Of a DNA stretch of 9,528 nt, positions 1 through 5,853 are shown piece after piece (position 1 is the first letter of the stretch; each line of letters opens with the position of its first letter). Both the position numbers and the translations under genes were made by a program. This DNA is from Treponema sp. GTDB lineage: Bacteria > Spirochaetota > Spirochaetia > Treponematales > Breznakiellaceae. The notes beneath the pieces were generated by a model. It was not told the origin of the DNA, made no database searches, and worked only from the letters and a program-made list of their open reading frames with translations. The stretch covers positions 1 to 9,528 of the forward strand of contig JAIRRR010000161.1 of NCBI GenBank assembly GCA_031255875.1, written 5' to 3'.

Positions 1-360
1 AAACTAAAGGAATATACCCGCTGGGGCCCCACGGTTTCGATTGACGCCGCGGGCTTCCCCGGTTCCCTGCCGCTTCTTACGGACCTAACCTGCAACGCCG
101 GCCGGGTGATTACCATGGCGTTCCTTGAGGAGCCTTCTCCGGTACAGCAGTTTAAGATCACCGCCAAAGAACTGGATGTGCGAGGTTCCCGGCTGCAAAA
201 CAACAGGTTTGGGGAAGTTATCGCCGCGTTAAAAGCGGGGAAGATCTCCCTGGACGGGGCGGTTTCCCATGTGGTTCCCTTTGCCGACGCGATAGAAGCA
301 TTCCAGCGAATCGACTCCGGAGACCCGAGTATCCGTAAGGTAGTTTTGTCGTTTGAATAG
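1..360 (+). CDS. Zinc-binding alcohol dehydrogenase family protein (MDR superfamily), C-terminal part
   Basis: The frame is open from base 1 to a TAG at 358-360, giving the last 119 residues of a protein whose start lies outside the window. The visible part is the end of the Rossmann domain (VSIDAAGFPGSL, then GRVITMAF, the usual beta strand preceding the return to the catalytic domain). The terminal catalytic-domain segment follows (ELDVRGSRLQNNRF, then a helix, AVSHVVPFADAIEAFQ and a final KVVLSF strand). This arrangement is typical of medium-chain dehydrogenases of the threonine, sorbitol and galactonate dehydrogenase type, which oxidise a secondary alcohol with NAD(P)+ in the cytoplasm. 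The zinc ligands and the GxGxxG motif would be upstream, so the substrate cannot be told. The first ATG at 115 is internal, not a start. The family call is firm; specificity is unknown. Confidence 0.85.
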   Translation, partial: KLKEYTRWGPTVSIDAAGFPGSLPLLTDLTCNAGRVITMAFLEEPSPVQQFKITAKELDVRGSRLQNNRFGEVIAALKAGKISLDGAVSHVVPFADAIEAFQRIDSGDPSIRKVVLSFE

Positions 361-433
361 GCTCCGCGCCTGATAATGACGAGCAGACAGAAGACGGCCG
401 TCCGGAATATCAGTAGAAGTTCATGAATCGGGC

Positions 434-439
434 TATAAT
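434..439 (+). promoter_or_regulatory. Candidate -10 box for the transglutaminase-like gene
   Basis: A perfect TATAAT lies 32 bases before the ATG at 472, implying a short leader of about 26 bases. It sits where the sequence changes from GC-rich to AT-rich. No good -35 box is found at 16-18 bases upstream (CAGTAG at 411-416 is poor) and there is no extended -10 TG, so this is a consensus match only. The rest of the 361-471 spacer holds a 10-bp palindrome (GACGGCCGTC, 393-402) and no visible terminator for the upstream dehydrogenase gene. Confidence 0.35.
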
Positions 440-461
440 GAAAACACCCGCATTCGATCCT

Positions 462-466
462 GGAGG
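462..466 (+). promoter_or_regulatory. Ribosome binding site of the transglutaminase-like gene
   Basis: GGAGG lies five bases before the ATG at 472. It supports that start, which is also followed at once by a signal peptide. Confidence 0.7.
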
Positions 467-471
467 ATAAA

Positions 472-1197
472 ATGAAAAAAGCATCATTGATTGTCTTTTT
501 TTCAATTTTTTTGGGATTCTTTTGTTTCGCTCAGCAAACTAAAGTTAAAGAAGCGCATGATACATTTGATTTAATTCAAGTCCCATTTGAGGATTATGGA
601 TATGGCTGGAGTTATATCACGTATGTAAAGCCGCACTATCCTGCCGGTGTGTCAAGGGATATTTATGAAAAAATATGGAATTGTTATGTAAAGACAATAG
701 AGCGCGGCGATTATGACTACGATGCATATAATAAAAGAAATGAAGGCGATCCAAATTGGGCTACTCCCATAGATGAATACAAAGACGACGTTTCTTTTCA
801 TTTTCATGGTGTGTGTTATCAATATGCTGATTATTTTGAAATGCTAATAAAAAAAGAACCGGCACTTAAATCTTTAATTGATAAAGGAATATTGCATTCC
901 GAAACGGCTCCCTCACATAAATACTGGGTATATCAAGAGCCTGATGGGGTTAAATATTTTATTGATCCGACTTGGGGCGATTGGACCATTTTTGGAACGC
1001 CAAGAGGACAATTTGCGGGCTGGATTGAAATGGAAAGAAAAATTGAACAATCTCCCGCACGGCATCTTTTGACAGAAGCGATAATGCGTTCTTGGTTTTT
1101 TATAGAAGCCGATGCTATTGGAGCTGCCAGAGGGCCAAATGAAGTATCGCAGCGAAATTGGGAAAGAAGCGGACATAATTTAGAGGATAGACGGTAG
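472..1197 (+). CDS. Secreted transglutaminase-like (Cys-His-Asp) domain protein
   Basis: This 241-residue protein starts with a signal peptide: Lys-Lys, a hydrophobic core to about residue 18, and probable cleavage after FCFA at 20. Cys18 has no acceptable lipobox because Phe precedes it, so a lipoprotein is unlikely. The core shows the three transglutaminase-like blocks in order: GVCYQYADYF with Cys115, SHKYWVY with His149, and YFIDPTWGDW with Asp165. The family includes papain-like proteases, peptidoglycan-associated enzymes and protein crosslinkers, so exported hydrolase or transferase is as far as I can go. The region between the signal and Cys115 is rich in Tyr and Asp and matches nothing I recognise. 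Base composition is unlike its neighbours (19 of 60 G+C at both 541-600 and 661-720), suggesting recent acquisition. The gene runs convergent to the operon that ends at 1233, with its own RBS and a possible -10 box. Confidence 0.8.
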   Translation: MKKASLIVFFSIFLGFFCFAQQTKVKEAHDTFDLIQVPFEDYGYGWSYITYVKPHYPAGVSRDIYEKIWNCYVKTIERGDYDYDAYNKRNEGDPNWATPIDEYKDDVSFHFHGVCYQYADYFEMLIKKEPALKSLIDKGILHSETAPSHKYWVYQEPDGVKYFIDPTWGDWTIFGTPRGQFAGWIEMERKIEQSPARHLLTEAIMRSWFFIEADAIGAARGPNEVSQRNWERSGHNLEDRR

Positions 1198-1232
1198 ATG
1201 CAAAATAGCAAAGTCCGATGATGAAGATTCCA
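1198..1232. other. Short convergent spacer without a visible terminator
   Basis: Thirty-five bases separate the stop codons of two convergent genes. I see no GC-rich stem followed by a T run in either direction, and none in the last part of either gene. Readthrough, or Rho-dependent ending, is therefore likely here. Confidence 0.5.
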
Positions 1233-3731
1233 TTACCGAACGCTGTTCCCGTTATCCCTTCTCCCGTTGCTCAGCAGCATGGCGGCGGCCCAGGCGGCGG
1301 AAAGCCCGGTGAAGACGGTAAGGCCGAATATGCGGACCGGCACAAAGGAGCTTAAGGCCAGCGCGCCGAAGGACAGGGCGGTGGTGGTGAACGAGAGGAA
1401 GATCGCCGCGATCGTTAAAAAGGACGGGCGGCCTTTGGTTTCGTTTTCCGTAATGTAGAACATATAGTCGAGGCCCAGGCCGAATACCAGCACCAGTCCT
1501 ACTACGGGGAAAAACCCCAGGGGAATATCAAGACACGCGAGCATTGTTACGGTTACCAGGACGAGGAAGGAGGGGACAAGGCATATACGCAGGGTCTTTG
1601 CCCAGGAATAGAACCGTTTTACTACCAGCGTGATAAAAAGATAAGCGCCCAAAAAGAGGAGCAGCATAATCCGCGTAAGCCTGTCAAGCCCGCTGCCTAT
1701 ATCCCCGACCTTGTTCACAAAAAACACATTTTCCGTTTCTTCGGCAATGGCGCGGAAGACGGCCTCGTCGCGGGCGTGCAGGGGAAGTACGCAGGAATAG
1801 TAGGTGCCGCCGGCCTCGCCTATCCACACATTGGAGACAAGCTCCGCAAGGTACGCGGGGATGTTCCCGCCGACGGAAGCGTCCCCGCCCGTTCCGGGGG
1901 GAGCGGCCTCGCCGGGCGGCAGGACATAGCTGTCCCGCGCGGCCTCGAAATCCCGGCGGAAGGCCCCGGCCGAATCCGGGGGAAAACCAAGCGCGGCGAA
2001 CTGGCTGTCCGCCAGGGGGAGCAGATTCCGGGACGCCCCGTAGTTCAGTTCCTGTGTTTTCCGCGAAGGCACAAACAGGGACGACGCCAGATACGAGCGC
2101 AGGGCCCCCGCCTTAATCCCGTCGTCCAGCCTGGCGCGGAGGGCTTCCTCGTTTTGCAGGACTTCTTCGGGCGAGGAACCGGCGACGATAAAATACCATC
2201 CTGCGGAACCGAGGTCGAGCGCCCCGGCGGCTATCCTTTCCGATTCCATCAGGTCCCCGGTCATGGTGTAAAGGCCCCGGATGTCGTTTTCCACCCGCAG
2301 CTTGTCCCGGTTTGCCGCAAGCAGGACCACGCTGGCGGCAAATATAAGCGCGAGGAGCGCTTTGCGGGGCGCGAGGATTCTCCGCCGGGAAGAGTCCGGC
2401 CTGGCCCGCGCGGCCCAGCCGGGAAGCGGCAGCGCGCGGCGGCCTTCGGGCGGAAGGGCGATAAGCGGGTAAACGATGCTTACGGATAGAAACGAGCTTA
2501 AAAGCCCTACAAAAGAAAAAACCGCGAACTGTTTAAGGATGATAAAGGGCGCGAAGAACAGGGCGGCAAAACAGACTTCGGTAGAGACGAAGCTTAACAG
2601 TATCCCTTTTACGATAAACTGCCGTATTCCGGGCCCGGATTCGATAAGCGGATTCCCCTTCCAGTGGATAAAGTAGTGGATGGAATAATCGACGCAGGTC
2701 CCGATAAGCGTGGTGCCGAAAACAAAGGACAGGACGTGGACTTCCCGGAAAAAAAGCAGCGCTGCGGCGGCAGCGGACAGAATCGAAAGGCAGACCGCCG
2801 CGACCGAAGCTATAATCGGGAGCGGGGAACGGAATACGTAGAGCAGGAGGGCGGCGATGATAAGCAGCGTTACTGTCGATATAAGGGAGATTTCCCTCTG
2901 GGCGCTTGAGGAGCTTTCGTAGCTGTGGAAAGGGCCGCCGGAATAGATAAAGCTCAGGCCCGGGTTTTCCGCAGCAAGGGCGGCGGACGCATCGTATATT
3001 TTTTTTACCCCGCTGTCCGTATTGGTAATGGCCGCCCCCCGGGGCGTCAGCGATGCGCGGAGAAGGACATACCAGAGCTTTTCCGCGTCCGGGGACGGCC
3101 CGTACTGGGACGCGAGTACGTCGTCCCGCAGGCTCATGGAACCGCCCGAGGCCAGGGCGGTTTCCAGGAACTGTTTCATGTTCCGTTCGGCAAGCAGGAA
3201 AGGGTCCCTCTCAAGGTTATCCAGCGCGGCAAAGGTAAAGGCCCCGTAGACAGAGGAAAGGGCCTCGGCGGCGACAAGCCGCGCGTCCCCGCTTTCCAGC
3301 AGGGCACGAGTCTCCCTGTCCAGCAGGGCATAGCGGTAATTGAAAAGGTAGCCGGCAAGCTGCCCGGAAACGGTTTCATCAACATAAAGGGAGACATTCT
3401 CGAAAAGCCCCTCTGCGGAAGGGCCGGAAAGTCCCGCGTAAAGAGACTCGGCCCCCTCTTTCGCCTGGGGAAAATCGCGGTGCCCGATCAGAACGGTAAG
3501 CTGCCGGGAAGTCCTGTCCCCCAGCTTTTTGTCCGCAGCGGCGACGGACCGCGCCCCCCCGGGCGACGCGGGGAGTATGTCGAGCAGGTTGGTGTTGACG
3601 CGCACCGGCCCCAGGAACAGCAGGGAAAGGCCCAGCGCCGCGAGAAGCCCCCCGTGAAAGAGAAGCCATATCCGGGGGGAAAAGCGCCCGGCGAATTCCG
3701 GCGGCAGGCGCCCGTGTTTATTGCGCGGCAA
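1233..3731 (-). CDS. MMPL/RND-family lipid exporter of an aryl-polyene-type cluster
   Basis: This is an 832-residue inner-membrane protein with the duplicated RND/MMPL plan. TM1 is at about 21-42, followed by a large periplasmic domain at about 45-280. A first bundle of five helices spans about 281-425, a second single TM about 457-473, a second periplasmic domain about 475-685, and a final bundle about 687-820. Each bundle carries the Asp-Tyr signature in its central helix (TCVDYSIHY with Asp348; GLGLDYMFYI with Asp755), the likely proton-relay residues. Length fits the predicted exporters of APE clusters, where this protein is thought to lift the lipid-linked product from the inner membrane. 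It is the last gene of the operon. The chosen start is a TTG at 3731, overlapping the LolA-like gene by 14 bases. It is preceded by an AAAGG about nine bases upstream and followed by a short basic stretch before TM1. The substrate is inferred from neighbours only. Confidence 0.88.
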   Translation of the reverse strand: MPRNKHGRLPPEFAGRFSPRIWLLFHGGLLAALGLSLLFLGPVRVNTNLLDILPASPGGARSVAAADKKLGDRTSRQLTVLIGHRDFPQAKEGAESLYAGLSGPSAEGLFENVSLYVDETVSGQLAGYLFNYRYALLDRETRALLESGDARLVAAEALSSVYGAFTFAALDNLERDPFLLAERNMKQFLETALASGGSMSLRDDVLASQYGPSPDAEKLWYVLLRASLTPRGAAITNTDSGVKKIYDASAALAAENPGLSFIYSGGPFHSYESSSSAQREISLISTVTLLIIAALLLYVFRSPLPIIASVAAVCLSILSAAAAALLFFREVHVLSFVFGTTLIGTCVDYSIHYFIHWKGNPLIESGPGIRQFIVKGILLSFVSTEVCFAALFFAPFIILKQFAVFSFVGLLSSFLSVSIVYPLIALPPEGRRALPLPGWAARARPDSSRRRILAPRKALLALIFAASVVLLAANRDKLRVENDIRGLYTMTGDLMESERIAAGALDLGSAGWYFIVAGSSPEEVLQNEEALRARLDDGIKAGALRSYLASSLFVPSRKTQELNYGASRNLLPLADSQFAALGFPPDSAGAFRRDFEAARDSYVLPPGEAAPPGTGGDASVGGNIPAYLAELVSNVWIGEAGGTYYSCVLPLHARDEAVFRAIAEETENVFFVNKVGDIGSGLDRLTRIMLLLFLGAYLFITLVVKRFYSWAKTLRICLVPSFLVLVTVTMLACLDIPLGFFPVVGLVLVFGLGLDYMFYITENETKGRPSFLTIAAIFLSFTTTALSFGALALSSFVPVRIFGLTVFTGLSAAWAAAMLLSNGRRDNGNSVR

Positions 3732-4401
3732 AGAGGGACCTTTCCGGGGCGCTCAGGCCTCCCGGGTAGCTGTGGTTCGACAGCCTGTAGATAATTACGT
3801 CGCCGTTTTGCTCGTAAAGCGTAATATCGCGGATAACCGCGGTCCGGATCCGGCCCCCTCCGGATTCGCCCGACATTAAAATCCGCGCGGCAAACAGCCT
3901 GACGGACTTTTCCTGGGGGATAAGCCCGATGGTCCAGGAATTTCCGGCCTCGGCAAAGTGGACCGCGAAATTTTCCAGAAGCAGCCGGGAATTGCCGGTA
4001 AAGATAGCGCTGATGGTATCCGCCAGGCGGAGAAACGTCTCGTTCCCCCGGGCGTCCAGCCTTGTTCTGGCGCCTGTCGGCGTGGACTGGAAAATATAGT
4101 CCCGGCCCACCGCCATTGTGGAAGGGAAAGGCGTCTTTGTATCCCACACCATGCCCAGTTCCGCGGCGATAATAAAATCCCCCTGGGAAACCAGGGAGCG
4201 GTTCAGGCGGGAAATGGTCTTCGTCTGCTCAAAGACGCCTTTGATAACCGGGTTCTCCGCCAGATCCGCGCAAATACGGTCAAAGCGGGGGCGGGCGCTC
4301 CCGTCCAGGGGGTGGCTGAAAATTTCCGCGCCGTCCGTCTGCGCCCGCGCGGGAAGCAGGGCGACGGCCAGCATCATACCAAGGCAGCAGATACGCTTCA
4401 T
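3718..4401 (-). CDS. LolA-like periplasmic outer-membrane carrier protein
   Basis: The 227-residue product opens with a signal peptide (basic MKR, hydrophobic core, cleavage after PARA at residue 20), so it is periplasmic. Residues 54-95 show the LolA-type start of the half-barrel: KGVFEQTKTISRL, SQGDFI and GMVWDTKTPFPST, the last being the family's W-x(n)-PF segment. LolA proteins hold lipid or lipoprotein acyl chains in a hydrophobic half-barrel on the way to the outer membrane. LolA-related proteins are regular members of APE clusters beside the MMPL exporter, so shuttling the finished lipid is more likely than housekeeping lipoprotein transport. The start ATG at 4401 overlaps the stop of the thioesterase gene as ATGA and has GGGGGA six bases upstream. 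The stop overlaps the exporter start. A housekeeping LolA cannot be excluded but would not normally sit here. Confidence 0.8.
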   Translation of the reverse strand: MKRICCLGMMLAVALLPARAQTDGAEIFSHPLDGSARPRFDRICADLAENPVIKGVFEQTKTISRLNRSLVSQGDFIIAAELGMVWDTKTPFPSTMAVGRDYIFQSTPTGARTRLDARGNETFLRLADTISAIFTGNSRLLLENFAVHFAEAGNSWTIGLIPQEKSVRLFAARILMSGESGGGRIRTAVIRDITLYEQNGDVIIYRLSNHSYPGGLSAPERSLFAAQ

Positions 4402-4853
4402 CGCCGTTCCCCCGGTTTATTCGGGCGGGGACAGCCTCCCCGCAGCAGCGCCTCTACCCGGTTTACAAAGACCGGGGGGCAGACAAAGCAGGATTCGCCT
4501 GTAACGGCGTTGATCGCCATCTGGGTGCTGTTCCCCTTGGTGCAGAGCTCCCCGGTTGCCGCGTTGTACAGCTCGTACCGTATCTTGATGCAGTTTTCGT
4601 ACTCTTCAAGGGCCGCCCGCGCGCGCACCCGCTCCCCGAATCGGAGCGGGCCGACATATTTTGCGGAAATGCCGGTTACCGGAAACTGGTAGCCCGATTC
4701 TTCCATGTGGAGGTAATTATAGCCGATTTTATTCAACAGGGCGCACCGGGCTTTTTCAAAGTACTTGATATAATTGCCGTGCCAGACAATGCGCATGGAG
4801 TCTACGTCATAAAATTCCACCGTGAACTCTATTTCCGCGCTTATCTTTTCCAT
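4398..4853 (-). CDS. Acyl-CoA/ACP thioesterase, 4HBT hotdog family
   Basis: From the ATG at 4853 this is a 151-residue single hotdog domain. The N-terminal signature VEFYDVDSMRIVWHGNY, then YFEKAR, is that of the 4-hydroxybenzoyl-CoA thioesterase/YbgC group; Asp18 occupies the catalytic position and Glu33 the conserved helix. It should hydrolyse a thioester in the cytoplasm. In APE clusters such an enzyme is proposed to release or proofread chains on the carrier protein, which fits its place between acyltransferase and LolA-like genes. The frame is open up to a possible start at 4958, but that would add 35 Pro/Gly-rich residues lying inside the acyltransferase gene. The start at 4853 has AGAGG five bases upstream and gives a normal family length. 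The C-terminal tail after about residue 125 (with a CFVC pair) is basic and probably disordered. Confidence 0.87.
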   Translation of the reverse strand: MEKISAEIEFTVEFYDVDSMRIVWHGNYIKYFEKARCALLNKIGYNYLHMEESGYQFPVTGISAKYVGPLRFGERVRARAALEEYENCIKIRYELYNAATGELCTKGNSTQMAINAVTGESCFVCPPVFVNRVEALLRGGCPRPNKPGERR

Positions 4854-4858
4854 ATCCG

Positions 4859-4863
4859 CCTCT
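4859..4863 (-). promoter_or_regulatory. Ribosome binding site deciding the thioesterase start
   Basis: On the minus strand AGAGG begins directly after the TAG of the acyltransferase gene and ends five bases before the ATG at 4853. It favours this start over the in-frame upstream start at 4958. Confidence 0.6.
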
Positions 4864-5853
4864 CTACCGGGTTTTGCCTTGACCGGAGGGCCGGGGTTCG
4901 GCCCAAAAGTCGTAGAAATTATACCACTGATAGGGGTGGAGCATACAGTAGTATTCAAGCCGCCCGGCGAACAGCCGGGCCATCTGCTCTATACGCTGTT
5001 CCCGCTCTTTCCGGGGGCAGTCGAAGCTGACGGGGACCTTGTGGATATGCATATTGTACCGCGAGCCGAGTGACAGATCCTTCCGGCGCAGGGCGAAGAT
5101 GAAATAGACGGGGGCTTCCAGCAGGGCGGCAAGCAGGAACGGGCCGTAGGCAAAGGGCGCTTCCCGGCCCAGAAAAGGCAGATGGAAGTACTTGTTCCGG
5201 GTATTCGCCGAAGTGCGATCCCCCGCTATGGCTACCAGTTCCCCCCGGGCGATCCGGTCCTGGAGCAGGACCACGGTCCCGGGCCCCACTTCGTTGACGC
5301 TGATAGCCTGAATCTGCGATTCAGCGTTAAGCTCCCGCAGCATCCGGTTAAAATCCCCGGTAACGGAAAAATCCACCAGCACCGTGACCGGCACATTCCG
5401 GGAAACTCCGGTGCGGCTGAAACCCGCCAGCGCCCGGATAAATTCCATATTCCCCAGATGGGACGTAAGCAGGAGCGCCCCCTTCCCCTGTTCAAGTCCC
5501 CCGACCAATGCGCCTATGTCGTCTTCCTGGAAAGAAACGCGGGTGAACAGCGCCTTGCCCCCCCAGGCTTCGACCTTTTCAACCAGGGCCAGGGAAAAGG
5601 AGGCAATGTGGGCGGGCGGGCGGCGCGGCTTTTGGCCGGGCCTGCGGGCGTTGATCCTTTCCAGGTAGCGGCGCGATTCGGTCCTGGCCCGGGCGGAAAA
5701 AAGGTAGTAGAAAAACCCTACCCCGCAGGCAACGGCGCGAAGCAAAACCACCGGGAATATTCTGAATAAAATCAGGATCAGTTTTACATGCCAGTACCCG
5801 GCGCTTTCTTCCCGGTACTCGGACCAATGGGCGCGCTGTACTTCCCCGCTCAT
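4864..5853 (-). CDS. LpxL/HtrB-like lysophospholipid acyltransferase of an APE-type cluster
   Basis: This 329-residue membrane-associated acyltransferase has a hydrophobic N-terminal segment at about 24-52. The catalytic block LLLTSHLGNMEFIRAL shows the HX4E motif (His132, Glu137). Further LPLAT blocks follow: ELVAIAGDRTS at 205-215, then FLGREAPFAYGPFLLAALL. The C-terminal HPYQWYNFYDFW at 306-317 is like the end of late acyltransferases of lipid A type and of predicted acyltransferases in APE clusters. It would transfer an acyl chain to a glycolipid or phospholipid acceptor on the cytoplasmic face. In many APE clusters this domain is fused behind a family 2 glycosyltransferase. Here it is a separate gene whose ATG overlaps the stop of the glycosyltransferase-ending fusion as ATGA, with a G-rich RBS (GGAGGGGG) inside that gene's end. 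A housekeeping lipid A acyltransferase is less likely because of the neighbours. Confidence 0.87.
   Translation of the reverse strand: MSGEVQRAHWSEYREESAGYWHVKLILILFRIFPVVLLRAVACGVGFFYYLFSARARTESRRYLERINARRPGQKPRRPPAHIASFSLALVEKVEAWGGKALFTRVSFQEDDIGALVGGLEQGKGALLLTSHLGNMEFIRALAGFSRTGVSRNVPVTVLVDFSVTGDFNRMLRELNAESQIQAISVNEVGPGTVVLLQDRIARGELVAIAGDRTSANTRNKYFHLPFLGREAPFAYGPFLLAALLEAPVYFIFALRRKDLSLGSRYNMHIHKVPVSFDCPRKEREQRIEQMARLFAGRLEYYCMLHPYQWYNFYDFWAEPRPSGQGKTR

Noticed and set aside
393..402. Palindrome GACGGCCGTC after the dehydrogenase gene as a terminator
   Set aside because: The palindrome has no loop and no T run after it, and such short GC palindromes are expected in this composition.
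472..1197. Transglutaminase-like protein as a lipoprotein
   Set aside because: Cys18 is preceded by Gly-Phe-Phe, which fits neither a standard nor a relaxed spirochaete lipobox; cleavage after Ala20 is more natural.
2925..3794. 289-codon plus-strand open frame antisense to the exporter
   Set aside because: It has a low-complexity Arg/Gly/Pro-rich product, no RBS context, and lies fully over the exporter and carrier genes, which have clear motifs.
3488..4147. 219-codon minus-strand frame overlapping the LolA-like and exporter genes
   Set aside because: It is an out-of-frame shadow of both real genes; the product has no signal peptide, domain or sensible composition.
4854..4958. N-terminal extension of the thioesterase to a start at 4958
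   Set aside because: The extra 35 residues overlap the acyltransferase gene, are Pro/Gly-rich and unlike the family; the ATG at 4853 has a proper RBS and normal length.
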